64,000 nt of DNA, taken from NCBI RefSeq assembly GCF_006716445.1, contig NZ_VFPA01000002.1, positions 434,001 to 498,000 on the forward strand, written 5' to 3'. The notes under the pieces are model-generated. The model saw only the letters and a program-made list of their open reading frames with translations. It made no database searches and was not told the DNA's origin. Shown in pieces: positions 43,467 to 52,499 of this stretch. The position numbers and the translations under genes were made by a program. How positions within the stretch are numbered: the first letter of the stretch is position 1; the number at the start of each line of letters is the position of its first letter. The DNA comes from Pseudonocardia kunmingensis. GTDB lineage: Bacteria > Actinomycetota > Actinomycetes > Mycobacteriales > Pseudonocardiaceae.

Positions 43467-44647
43467 CTGAGGCTGAAAGGCCAGGGTGAGGACTACGGCG
43501 GTTCCGCCGTGTAGACGAGTCCGGTCTCGGCGATGAACCCGTCAAGAAGGCCGGGCCGGTACCGCATCCGTTTGAGCCGGGACCGGACCAGGGCGGCAAG
43601 CTGGTCGGTGCCGCGGGCGGCCAGGTTGGCCAGCGTGCGCTTGAGATGGGACCAGACCCCCTCGGCCGGGTTCAGGTCCGGGGCGTAGGTGGGCAGCCGG
43701 AAGACGGTCAGCCAGGCGCGGGTGGCCAGCAGGGCGCGCATCGCCGCGTCGGTGTGCACGGTGGAGTTATCCCATACCAGCACGATCGGTGCGCGCAGTT
43801 GCTGGTGGGCGCCATCGAGCAGGGCGGCGAAGTCGGCCTCGCGAAAGCCTTTCCGCTCGCCCTTGCGGCCATGGTGGACGAGCATCCGGTAGATCAACCG
43901 GGTGCGCAGGCCGGGCTTGCAACAGACCAGCCCAGCCACCGACACCCGGCCCGAGCCAATGCCGGACACCGTCACCACGGGCGTCTTACCCCTCCGGGAC
44001 CAGGTGCGCGCCTTGGGGGGCCTCAGTGACTGGCCGGACTCGTCGGCGAAGACGATCCACGCGTCCAGGTCCCGGGCCGTCGTTTTACCGCAGGCCAGCT
44101 CGCCCGCGTCCACCCGGCGATCGCCTTGTCGTCGCGCTGGGCGGCCCGATGCACCGGCACCCGCGGCGAGTAGCCCAGCCGGTGCAGCAGGTAGGACACA
44201 CCCCGATCGGTGTAGGACACGCCCAACCGTGCCGCGATCAGGGCACCGACCCGGGGCAGCGTCCACCGTTGATCCTCCACCCAGCCGTGTGCGCCCGGCC
44301 CGGCATTCACCTCGGCGTCGAGCACCGCCAGCTGCGCGTGATTCAGTTTGCAGACGGCGCCGCCCGGCCCCTTCGACGCCAGTGCCGCCCGGCCGCCGGT
44401 GATGAAGGCCCGTCGCCAGGCGTAGGCCGACTTGGGCGTCACCCGCAGCCGCCGCGCCACCTCCGGCGCCGTCACCCCTTGGGTGAACAGGTCGGCGGCC
44501 CGAAGGCGTACCCGCTCTCGTTTCGTCCGTCCCGTGGCGGTCAACCCACCGCCGTCCGGATACCTCATGCCACCGGCATAGACCCACCGCAGTCCGACGT
44601 CACCATGACTGTCGCCCGCCAGCGAGACCCTGACCTTTCAGACTCAG
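43467..44647. mobile_element. IS630-family insertion sequence with TA target duplication
   Basis: 1181 bp. Ends are inverted repeats (left CTGAGGCTGAAAGGCCAGGG, right complement CTGAGTCTGAAAGGTCAGGG). TA flanks both sides (43465-43466 and 44648-44649), the typical IS630 target. It contains one two-frame transposase gene on the minus strand. Confidence 0.85.
43493..44568 (-). CDS. IS630-family transposase made from two overlapping frames
   Basis: The first frame from ATG 44568 gives [20 protein letters not shown], the helix-turn-helix ([19 protein letters not shown]) and [17 protein letters not shown]. The second frame supplies [38 protein letters not shown] and [17 protein letters not shown], which hold the D, D and E. 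An AAAA run (TTTT at 44083-44086 on the plus strand) lies at the switch and would allow a -1 slip, as in other IS630 elements. The full product would be about 358 residues. Confidence 0.8.
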
Positions 44648-44874
44648 TACCAACCACCCGGGCCTGCTCGTCACGCTTGCTCCCCGGGCGGGCCGTCGAA
44701 CGCCGTAGCTCGGCGGTCGGGCGCGGCCGGGGGTAGCCCTGCCGGGGTGGGGCGGGTGAGGTGCCGCGTGTGCGCCCAACGCTCGCCTTACACCGGGCGG
44801 ACCCGCCCGCTCAGAAGCTCGCGCGCGGCAACCACGCTCGCCTCGTTCGCTTGGACCACATCTCACCCAGGACG

Positions 44875-46470
44875 CTAGGACTGTCTGGTGCGGCGGCGCT
44901 TGCCGAACACCGTGACGAACATGTAGTCCTTGCCCGCCGCATGCGGGGAGAAGAACTCGACCACCTCGTCGTCGAACGACGTCGAGCCCACCGCACCCAG
45001 CCCCAGAGCGTGCGTGCCGAGATGCAGCTTGCCGGCATGCAAGGCGCCTTCGAGTTGCGCGAGGCGGTAGCCGCGGTTGCCGTACCGGTCCAGGATCGAC
45101 GGCAGGTGCGCGAGGTAGTAGAGGTTCACGTGCGCATCGCCGGCGTACTGCTGGGTCGCTGCGATGCAGGTGGCCTCCTTGCGGAACGCGCCCGCGCGGA
45201 GGAGCTCGACCGCACCCCGCTCCGGATGATGCAGGTATACGCCCGGTGTCAGTCCCTCGACGGCGTTCACGATCAGGTAGAGATGCGTGAGCGGCGTACC
45301 CGGCATGAGGACGTCGGACGCCACGCCGCGTGTCGAACGCTCCAGCAGCGTGGAAAACGCGTCGAACGGGATCTCCGCGTCGGTGTCGTAGTTCCGGGTC
45401 GAGCGGCGGCGGAAGATGATCTGCTCCACGGGCCGCGGATCGAGCCGGTCGGCGGGCAACGGGCGCAGCTCGGTCAGCTCGCCGGTCGGCTGCGGAGCCG
45501 GCCGGTGCCAGTGGCCCGACCGCCACTGCGCGGCCTCCGCGCCGGACCCCAGGGACGACGCGAGGTGCATGTCGGTGATCGGGTGGAACGTCACTTCCGC
45601 CGACGACAGCCGCCTGGTGGGGAGATCGAGCCGGCCGAACGCCGGCGCGCTCGGCGGTCCGCCGTCGGCGTTCCCGAGCGCGACGAGCGCCACTGTGGAC
45701 TCGCGCACGCCGTCGATGCCGAGCAGCGCGTTGACGAGCGGGTCGGCGTACCCGAACACCAGCTTGGTCGCGACGTGCGCCGACGCCGCAACCGCGAGGA
45801 TGTGCGAGAGCGACGTGCCGGCGTCCCAGTACGTATGCCGGTAGGCGCGCTCCCGGTAGCGCCACGCGTTGCGCCAGAACGTGCTCGTCATGGCCAGTAC
45901 GACCGGTGCGGCGGCGATCGACGGCTCGTTCCCGGTCGCCTCCGCGAGCGCGGCGCGGAAGTCGCCCCGGCGCAGCAGGCGCAGGCTGTGGTCGATCGCG
46001 GAGTAGTGGTAGACGCCGGCGTCGAGGTCGGCGAGATCGGTGCAGACCAAGTACAGCTCGAGGTGGTACTGCGCGCCGGTGCCGCCGGCCGTGCGGTAGT
46101 GGTGCACGCGGCCGTCGCGCGTGGTCCAGGTGCGCTCGAGCGAGCCGTTGGTCAGCAGACCGAGCCGGCCGAGCAGCGCCCTGTCGGGAACGACTTGCGA
46201 CGCCAGCGCTTCCGCTCCGCTCGCAGCGATGGCCTCGAGCGCCGGCAGGCCCGTGTCCGGCAGGTCGCGCGTCAGCTCGATCGGCGGCAGTGTCTCGTAG
46301 ACCTTGTACAGGAAGGGCTTGATGTCCCAGTCCTTCTGCCAGATCGCCTCGGTCCGCGTCGTCGGGTCGCCGATGCCGATGCGCTCGTCGCCTGGCTCGG
46401 TGTCGCTGAGCGAGTAGTACTTCGTCGTGTCGTGGAACGTCACGGCCAGCTGGGCGTCGTCGTTGGGCAC
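44875..46470 (-). CDS. SagB-type nitroreductase-fold protein with two domains
   Basis: 531 residues from GTG 46470. Two nitroreductase-like halves are visible: LVVP-type LELYLVCTDLADLDAGVYHY and RHTYWDAGTSLSHILAVAAS in the first, FRRRSTRNYDTDAEIPFDAF, LIVNAVEGLTPGVYLHHPER and LHLGTHALGLGAVGSTSFDD in the second. SagB enzymes use FMN to oxidise thiazolines or oxazolines in peptides; related stand-alone double-domain proteins occur without peptide clusters. No precursor peptide, cyclodehydratase or transporter for a peptide product is seen nearby. It lies alone beside insertion sequences. Confidence 0.75.
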   Translation of the reverse strand: MPNDDAQLAVTFHDTTKYYSLSDTEPGDERIGIGDPTTRTEAIWQKDWDIKPFLYKVYETLPPIELTRDLPDTGLPALEAIAASGAEALASQVVPDRALLGRLGLLTNGSLERTWTTRDGRVHHYRTAGGTGAQYHLELYLVCTDLADLDAGVYHYSAIDHSLRLLRRGDFRAALAEATGNEPSIAAAPVVLAMTSTFWRNAWRYRERAYRHTYWDAGTSLSHILAVAASAHVATKLVFGYADPLVNALLGIDGVRESTVALVALGNADGGPPSAPAFGRLDLPTRRLSSAEVTFHPITDMHLASSLGSGAEAAQWRSGHWHRPAPQPTGELTELRPLPADRLDPRPVEQIIFRRRSTRNYDTDAEIPFDAFSTLLERSTRGVASDVLMPGTPLTHLYLIVNAVEGLTPGVYLHHPERGAVELLRAGAFRKEATCIAATQQYAGDAHVNLYYLAHLPSILDRYGNRGYRLAQLEGALHAGKLHLGTHALGLGAVGSTSFDDEVVEFFSPHAAGKDYMFVTVFGKRRRTRQS

Positions 46471-46685
46471 CTCGCCCAGTCTGCCGTGAGATCCCGGTCG
46501 GCAAGACTTCTGCCTCCTGCTGTAGGGATGTCGATACCGGGGTCGGCTGCGGGCCGAGGGCCGTCGATGTGTACACGGCCGATTCTCGATTTCCGCAGGT
46601 CAGCTGCCGGTGGCCGCGACGAGGCTCCCGGCAAGCAGTGGGGTAAGCCGCCCAGGAGAACAGTGATCAACAGCGTTCAGCGTGA

Positions 46686-47711
46686 TCAAAGCAGCTCCGA
46701 GACATCCGTGCGGAACTGCATCGCCCGGTATGGCCAGTTCGTCGAGGTGTTCCACTGGCTCACCACGAGGTGCAGCTCGCGCAACGTCGAGCCGGGCAGC
46801 ACGTACCCGCCGTAGAGCTGCGCGACGTGCCCGCGGGCGTGGTCCTCGTCGTCCCAGCCGCAGCCGCGCAGCACCGTCGCCAGGGGCGCGACGTGCAAGT
46901 CGGCGGTCGGTCCGTCCAGCACCCGGACGTCGATGCGGTAGCGGTCGTCATCGAACACCGACAGCAGCCAGCGGTCGCGCTCGTCGTCGCGAACCCGGCG
47001 TAGCGACAGCTCCCCGAACCGGCCGTCGAGCACGAGGGTGGGTGGGTTCCCCCAACCCCACCGGTCGCCGTCGAGACCCCAGGTCTGCCAGGCCGCTGGG
47101 TCGGTCAGCGCGGTCTCGGGCACCCGGTGCAGCAGCAGGCCGTGTGCCCGCTGGAAGCCGGTGGTCAGCGCGTACACCCAGCCGTCCGCGCCGCGTTCCC
47201 AGGTGAGCATCTGGAACAGGCCGCTGTGCAGGTCCGCCGGCCAGCGCGTGCCGGTGGGCTGCCAGGTGCGGCCACCGTCCCGGGAGCGGTGCAGCTCCGT
47301 CCAATGCACGTTGCCCAGCTCGCGGCACACCATGACGTGCAGGTACATGTCGTCGCCGACGGTGAGGACGTCGGTGGGGAGGATGGTCGCCACCCGCCGC
47401 AGCCGCCTGCCCCAGCGGCGCCAGCCGCGGTGCACGTACCGCACTACCTGGCGGGCGTACGTGCCGGGTCCGGCCGAGCCGGTCCAGCACAGCCCGGTCG
47501 GGACGCTCGCCGGGGCGGCGAACAGCACGACCGGCGCACGCCAGCCGGGCCCGCCGACGCCGGCCCGCCGGAACGTGTCTCCGAACACCGAGACCAGGTG
47601 CCCGTGCGGGGCCGTCGTGGTCGTGCCCAAGTCGGTGCCGCCGATGCCGAAGCGGTCGGTGGTGCCGGGTCCAGTGAGATCGGCGACCTTGGTGGCGAGC
47701 CGGTCCGTCAC
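46686..47711 (-). CDS. DUF4185-like protein (beta-propeller/glycoside-hydrolase-like)
   Basis: 341 residues. It has GTTDRFGIGGTDLGTTTTAP, VSVFGDTFRRAGVGGPGWRA, YLHVMVCRELGNVHWTELHR, SRDGGRTWQPTGTRWP and a C-terminal HLVVSQWNTSTNWPYRAMQF. The repeated Asp-box-like S-x-D-G-G-x-T-W and overall pattern match DUF4185 proteins of mycobacteria and relatives. There is no signal peptide at this start. The function is unknown. Confidence 0.7.
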   Translation of the reverse strand: MTDRLATKVADLTGPGTTDRFGIGGTDLGTTTTAPHGHLVSVFGDTFRRAGVGGPGWRAPVVLFAAPASVPTGLCWTGSAGPGTYARQVVRYVHRGWRRWGRRLRRVATILPTDVLTVGDDMYLHVMVCRELGNVHWTELHRSRDGGRTWQPTGTRWPADLHSGLFQMLTWERGADGWVYALTTGFQRAHGLLLHRVPETALTDPAAWQTWGLDGDRWGWGNPPTLVLDGRFGELSLRRVRDDERDRWLLSVFDDDRYRIDVRVLDGPTADLHVAPLATVLRGCGWDDEDHARGHVAQLYGGYVLPGSTLRELHLVVSQWNTSTNWPYRAMQFRTDVSELL

Positions 47712-48556
47712 GTCGGCCCGCGAGGGGAGTCCATCCGGAACCTCATCACGCCATCCTGCCCGGCCGTGGTGGAACGTCGCAGATGCAACTCGATCCGATC
47801 GACCACGCCGTCGTCCGTCCTTGTCTGGCGCTGTGCGGTGTGGCGGGTTGACTGGTCACGCCCGGCGGTGTTGCGACGTGTGTCTGGCCGTTCTGGGCAG
47901 CGGGGCTGCGGTTGTGGTTGCATCGAGTGATGGCCGTGGTCGGCGCGCAGGATCGAATCCTCGAGCTGCGCCTTGCGGGCGAGGAGCCCAGGTTTCGCAG
48001 CTTCCACGTCGTCTACGGGCTCACACCGTTGTGAGTGTGTGCACCGTCGCCTGTATGCCGCTTTTGTGGTCATTCTGTGGTTGGACCGTGGTTCGTTCGC
48101 GGAAGAGCCGTTCGTCAATGGTGGTTCGAGAGGGGAGGGCGAGGGCCGACCCTGCTACTCAGCGGCCCGCCGACTCGCTTCTGGAACGCCGGGTGCCGAT
48201 GCCGCCTGCGAAACTGCGCGGCCAGCGGAAGTGCCGAGGGGCATGACGTCGAACCTCGGCAAGCCCTGACGAGAGCCTCGTGCAAATGAGGGGGAAGGTC
48301 GCCGCTGAGCGACAAACTGAGTGACGTCCGAGGCGGCACAAGCCGGACGGGCGTGGACTCCAGCGACGTCCCACCAGGCGTTTTGAGTTCGGACGCCAGG
48401 CTGGGCGGCAGAGTTGTATGCCTGGGGGGCAAGTGGTCGGCAGTGGCGAAGTACAGCTTGGAAGTACAGCTACGACAACTACCGCTGCATGCCTCGCCCA
48501 ACCATGCGATGCCTGCTGACGTGCGCAGATGCTGCCAGCAACCCTGCCGCCCGCAG
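47712..48556. other. 845-bp stretch without a convincing gene
   Basis: Several overlapping open frames exist on both strands, but none has a family signature, a ribosome binding site or the codon pattern of its neighbours. It is the presumed chromosomal or old-element flank just outside the attachment-site-like tRNA fragment. I see no repeat or RNA gene in it. Confidence 0.5.
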
Positions 48557-48601
48557 TTCACACCGAAGAGGTCACTGGTTCGATCCCAGTATCGCCCACC
48601 A
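48557..48601 (+). other. tRNA-Val(CAC) 3' fragment: probable attachment site of the integrated element
   Basis: The 45 bp read as a tRNA from the anticodon loop on: loop TTCACAC (anticodon CAC), CGAAG, variable AGGTC, T-arm ACTGG-TTCGATC-CCAGT, acceptor ATCGCCC and ACCA. The 5' half, including CTTCG of the anticodon stem and GGGCGAT of the acceptor, is missing upstream. Elements that integrate into tRNA genes leave such 3' duplicates, and an integrase gene begins 118 bp away. Confidence 0.75.
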
Positions 48602-48606
48602 CGCCA

Positions 48607-48639
48607 GAAGGCCCCTGACCTGCAAGGTCAGGGGCCTTC
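48607..48639. terminator. Terminator-like hairpin, 15-bp perfect stem, after the tRNA fragment
   Basis: 48607-48621 pairs exactly with 48625-48639 around a GCA loop. It directly follows the tRNA 3' end and precedes the convergent integrase stop, fitting a tRNA or bidirectional terminator carried in the attachment region. Confidence 0.7.
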
Positions 48640-48718
48640 GGTCTGCCTGCCGGATCTTCCGCAGGGCCGGCGGTAGCCGAAACGGTAGCCACGGCGTGCT
48701 CGTAGCCGTCGCCGCTCC

Positions 48719-50116
48719 TTAAGATCGGTCGTCCTCGTCGCGTTCGGCGTCCTCGGGCCTCGTGGCGGGCTCCTCGGTTACGGACTCGAGGAAGAGGCTG
48801 CTGACGGCCTCTGCCGCCGCATGGTGGAGCTCCGGAACGTCGTCGGTGTAGGTGTCGAGCGTGAACGCCACCGTCGCATGCCCGAGACGCTCGCTGACGA
48901 TCTTGGGGTTCACTCCCGCGCGCAACGCCATCGTCGCGTAGGTGTGGCGGACGTCGTGAAGCCTGATCGGAAGTAAGCCAGCTCGATCGACCAGGCGGTT
49001 GAACTGCTCGGTGATGGTGTCGGGGTGGATCGGTCGTCCGTCTGGCCAGCAGAAGAGCAAGCCGTCGCCGCCATAGTCATCGCCGAAGGCCGCGCGTTCG
49101 GCGTCGAGTGTCCGGAGGCGGGCCGCAAGCTCCGCTGCAGTCCGTTCATCGAGGGCGAGCATTCGGCGCGATCGTTCGGACTTCCCGTCTGAGGTCTGGG
49201 CCTTCCCCGCCGCGACGACGCGGGTCTCGAACACGGTGAGGGTGCGGGCCGAAAGGTCGAGGCGCTTGACCAACGCGCCGGCGGCCTCCGAGCGTCGGAT
49301 GCCCGTCGTAGCGAACATCATCCACATCGCGAAGTAACGGTCGCTGCGGGCGGTCGCGAGGAACTGCCTGAGCTGATCGGGCGTCCAGACGTTGTGCTCT
49401 CTGCGGCTGCGACGTATCCGTGCCGCGTGCTTGACCGGATTGGCGTCGATGTACTTCCAGGTGACGGCATCGGCGAACGCCCGGTTCAGCATGATGTGGA
49501 TGCTCTGCACACTGCGAGGCTCGAGACCTCCATTCGCGCGAGCGTTCGGCAGCCGACCTGCACGGAAGCGCTGGCGTGCACGCACCCCGGCCGAGTAAGT
49601 GATGCCGGCGGCCGAGGCGAGCTCCCGCGGAGTGGGTTCACGTCCGGCCGCGACCCCGGCCCGCCACAGTTCATACATCGTGACGTTGGTGTCACTACCT
49701 GTTCGGCCGTTCTCCAGGAGATGGGTGTAGAGGCGGTTGATCGTCTCGGTGGAGACGTCTTGCAACTTGCGGCCGCCGATGATCGGGATCACGTAGTACT
49801 TCGCGTAGCTGCTGTAGTTGCTGTGCGTCGTCGGCTTGACGGAGATCTTGCTCGCGGCGAGCCACTCGTCGAGGAACTGCTGCACCGTGCGCGGCGAGTT
49901 CTTGGTGTAGGTGCTCGCCCGTAGCTTGGCGTTGGCCTCAGCAAGGGCCTCCCACGCCTCGTCCTCGGTGAGGAACCCGCTGCGGGAGTCTCGGCGTCGG
50001 TCTCCTGTGAGCGCATCGGGGCCGAGATCGATCAGGTATGCCCACTTACGACCTCGCGGGTACACGGTGCCCGAGATGCCCCGCCGAGTGCGCTTCTTCT
50101 TTCGACCTGTAGTCAT
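48719..50116 (-). CDS. Tyrosine integrase of a tRNA-targeting integrative element
   Basis: 465 residues. It has an N-terminal AP2-type/Arm region (GISGTVYPRGRKWAYLIDLG), a SAM-like core-binding domain (TVQQFLDEWLAASKISVKPT) and a catalytic domain with MMFATTGIRRSEAAG (Arg), RLHDVRHTYATMALRAGV (His-x2-Arg), LGHATVAFTLDTYT (His, Tyr). It catalyses site-specific insertion and excision, here presumably at tRNA-Val. An insertion of ~60 residues around the core-binding domain (VTMYELWRAGVAAGREPT) is unusual. It is encoded next to its excisionase and the tRNA fragment, the standard arrangement of actinobacterial integrative elements. Confidence 0.88.
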   Translation of the reverse strand: MTTGRKKKRTRRGISGTVYPRGRKWAYLIDLGPDALTGDRRRDSRSGFLTEDEAWEALAEANAKLRASTYTKNSPRTVQQFLDEWLAASKISVKPTTHSNYSSYAKYYVIPIIGGRKLQDVSTETINRLYTHLLENGRTGSDTNVTMYELWRAGVAAGREPTPRELASAAGITYSAGVRARQRFRAGRLPNARANGGLEPRSVQSIHIMLNRAFADAVTWKYIDANPVKHAARIRRSRREHNVWTPDQLRQFLATARSDRYFAMWMMFATTGIRRSEAAGALVKRLDLSARTLTVFETRVVAAGKAQTSDGKSERSRRMLALDERTAAELAARLRTLDAERAAFGDDYGGDGLLFCWPDGRPIHPDTITEQFNRLVDRAGLLPIRLHDVRHTYATMALRAGVNPKIVSERLGHATVAFTLDTYTDDVPELHHAAAEAVSSLFLESVTEEPATRPEDAERDEDDRS

Positions 50117-50138
50117 CTGCCGCTCCCCGCGCGCTGGC

Positions 50139-50321
50139 TCAGGCCGGCTTGTCGACCAGCTCGCGCAAGCGGTCTCGGATGACGTAGACCCGCCCGCCGA
50201 GCTTGCGGATCGGCAGGTGACCCTGCTCCGCGTACCGGTAGGCAGATGCTCGGCTGATCCCGAGTACCTCGGCAGCCTTCTTCACGCTGATCAGCACCGG
50301 CAACCCGTCGAAGTCGTTCAT
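50139..50321 (-). CDS. Excisionase / helix-turn-helix (MerR-like, AlpA type)
   Basis: 60 residues from ATG 50321: LPVLISVKKAAEVLGISRAS, AYRYAEQGHLPIRKLGGRVY and VIRDRLRELV. This is the small winged-helix fold of excisionases that direct the integrase toward excision. It lies 22 bp upstream of the integrase gene, on the same strand. Confidence 0.85.
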   Translation of the reverse strand: MNDFDGLPVLISVKKAAEVLGISRASAYRYAEQGHLPIRKLGGRVYVIRDRLRELVDKPA

Positions 50322-50592
50322 GGCTTCTCGCTCCCTGGGATCTGGGGGATGAGAGGGGCGAGGGTGAGGTTGATGGGTGAGACGTGCCGATGCGTGGTTC
50401 GAGGGAACCAACAAGGACGACACTCGATGCCGAGTGCGACGGCAATCTCGGGCTAGCCACGTCCGGTTCCGGTGCTCCTGTGTTCGCCATCTCCAAGACC
50501 TTGCTCGGAGGAGCTCCGCATGCCCGAAGTTCCGCGAAGTTGTCCACAGGTGGGGAGGCATCGGCCCTCCGAATACTGGTAGGCACGCGTAT

Positions 50593-52164
50593 TTATCTGC
50601 CGCGTGTTCGGGGCTCGGCTTGCTGAGTTGGTCCGTCGGGCGCGGCGTAGCGGTTCCAGATCCCGCCGGCGTGGATGGTCTGGCGCTGGGTGGTGGTGTG
50701 GTGGAACCCGAGCGCTTCGGCGATCACCGGGGCGGGCGCCTGCAGTGCGAGCTGCCGTAGGGCGGCGACGCGCGCGAGCCGCAGCGGCACTCCGATATCG
50801 CGCAGGCCCTGGCTGAGGCTGACGTAGTTGAGCGGTTGTCCGGGGCGGCGGCCGGGGAACAGCCAGCGGCTGGTGGCGTCGTCGGGGCGCTGGGCGAGCA
50901 GTCGCATCACGAGCGTGGCGAACGGCTCGGGGACCGGCGCGGGGGGGTTGCCGAGCTGGAGGACCATCGAGCCGTCGTCCTCGATGACGAAGTCGTCGAC
51001 GGTGAGGGTCATGATCCGGGTGACTGGCTGGGCGTAGAGCAGGAGGAGGCAGGCCGCGACGCGCATCCGTAGCGGGCCGGCGTGGTCGTGGTCGGGGACG
51101 AAGTGGCGGAGCAGGTCGAGTCGCTGGGTGTGGGTGAGGGCCTCGCCGGTGGTGAACCGGGTCCGGGCGAAGGTCAGCGTTGGGAGGTTGCGGCTGGTCA
51201 TGGCCCAGTTCAGGAACCCGCGCAGCGATTGCCGGTGTCCGATCTTCAGCACCGTGTAGTAGCGGTCAAGGTCGATCTGCCCGAGCTCGGTCGGGCGGTG
51301 GTTGTGCTCGGCGAGCCAGGTGCAGAACGCGGTGGCGTGGATGAACTCCAGCTGGGCGTAGGTCCGGGCGGGTGGGGTCAACGGCTGCAGCGCGGCCTTG
51401 GTGCGCATCCGGGGAAGCTGGTGCCAGAGCCCGAACTGGCGCAGCAGCCGCTCGTGCGGATGGGCGGCGAGCTTGTCCAGGCGCCGGGTCAACCAGGCTT
51501 CGAACTCGAGCAGTTGCCGGTCGACCTCCGGCAGCGTGCCGCAGTGGACGAGCAGTGCGCGCAGGTAGGGGATCGGGCCCTGCTCGGGGTAGGCGTTCAG
51601 GTCGGGATGGGTCAGCGGCAGCTGCCCGGTGGCGAGGGCGCGCAGCAGGTCGCGGTTGTGCGGCTTGGCGAGCCAGACCAGCCGCCCGCCCGGGGTCGGG
51701 GTGGGGCCGGTGGTCAGCGCGGCGGCGAGCGGGACGAGGGCGGGGTCGATATGGCCATCGCCGTTGTCGAGCAGTGCGGCGACCCGGTCGGTGACGGTGC
51801 AGCGGATGCAGAGTTTGCGGTGGTAGAGCCGTCCCTCGACCTCGCAGCGGTGGCAGCGGAACACGCTGTGGACGATTCCGGCGCAGGCCGGGCAGATCGG
51901 GGCGCCGTCGGAGCCGCGGCCTGGCAGGATCCGCTGGTCACCGCAGCCCGGGCAGACTCCATGGATGTCCAGGGCGGCCAGGACGCAGGTCCGACATAGG
52001 TGTCCCTCGGGCCAGCACCGGTAAGCGGAGTGGTCGCGCCCGCAGCGCGCGCAGGTCCACCGCTTCGACCTGGCCGCTGGCGAGGACGACGTCCTCGTCG
52101 TGTCGGGCGTCGTGGCTGGCGGCGTGGTCGATGTGTGGTCGGGCGGGTGTGGTGGTCGGGTCAC
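50593..52164 (-). CDS. Tyrosine recombinase-like protein with zinc-finger N-terminus (trio member 3)
   Basis: 523 residues from GTG 52164 (GTGA overlap). The N-terminal ~130 residues carry many paired cysteines (CARCGRDH, HLCRTC, CPGCGDQR, CPACAG, CHRCE, CIRC), enough for several zinc ribbons. The C-terminal part resembles a phage-integrase fold (LLLLYAQPVTRIMTLTVDDF, SRWLFPGRRPGQPLNYVSLS, VIAEALGFHHTTTQRQTIHA), but the usual HxxR and Tyr are altered or absent. It is the last gene of a coupled trio with an XRE protein and a canonical recombinase, and is probably accessory to it. Confidence 0.75.
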   Translation of the reverse strand: MTRPPHPPDHTSTTPPATTPDTTRTSSSPAARSKRWTCARCGRDHSAYRCWPEGHLCRTCVLAALDIHGVCPGCGDQRILPGRGSDGAPICPACAGIVHSVFRCHRCEVEGRLYHRKLCIRCTVTDRVAALLDNGDGHIDPALVPLAAALTTGPTPTPGGRLVWLAKPHNRDLLRALATGQLPLTHPDLNAYPEQGPIPYLRALLVHCGTLPEVDRQLLEFEAWLTRRLDKLAAHPHERLLRQFGLWHQLPRMRTKAALQPLTPPARTYAQLEFIHATAFCTWLAEHNHRPTELGQIDLDRYYTVLKIGHRQSLRGFLNWAMTSRNLPTLTFARTRFTTGEALTHTQRLDLLRHFVPDHDHAGPLRMRVAACLLLLYAQPVTRIMTLTVDDFVIEDDGSMVLQLGNPPAPVPEPFATLVMRLLAQRPDDATSRWLFPGRRPGQPLNYVSLSQGLRDIGVPLRLARVAALRQLALQAPAPVIAEALGFHHTTTQRQTIHAGGIWNRYAAPDGPTQQAEPRTRGR

Positions 52165-52499
52165 GGCTCGGGGCGCAGCCGCGCGCGGGTCGGGCGCAGC
52201 TCGGCCGGCCCGGGGATGGCCGTCGGACCGCTGGCGCCGGCTGCCTTGCGGACCGACGTGTTCTCGGCGCGAGTCTCGATGAGCTCGGCGGGGGTGACCT
52301 CGAGCAGGTCGCAGAGCGCGGCGAGGACGGGCAGCGAGAGCCGTTCGGGGGTGCCGGTGACGAGGCGGTGGATCTGGGAGGCCGACAGCGTGATGCCACG
52401 CTCGGCGAGCAGCGGCGCGAGGTGGGTGGTGGTGAACAGCCCGCGGGTGGCCATGATCTCGCGCAGCCGCCACCGGTAGCTGACGTGTCGGCGGTTCAT
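52161..52499 (-). CDS. XRE-family helix-turn-helix protein (trio member 2)
   Basis: 112 residues from ATG 52499. The Cro/XRE fold is seen in LAPLLAERGITLSASQIHRL and LSLPVLAALCDLLEVTPAEL. It overlaps both neighbours by 4 bp, so it is made together with the two recombinases. It may regulate the trio or help target recombination. Confidence 0.82.
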   Translation of the reverse strand: MNRRHVSYRWRLREIMATRGLFTTTHLAPLLAERGITLSASQIHRLVTGTPERLSLPVLAALCDLLEVTPAELIETRAENTSVRKAAGASGPTAIPGPAELRPTRARLRPEP

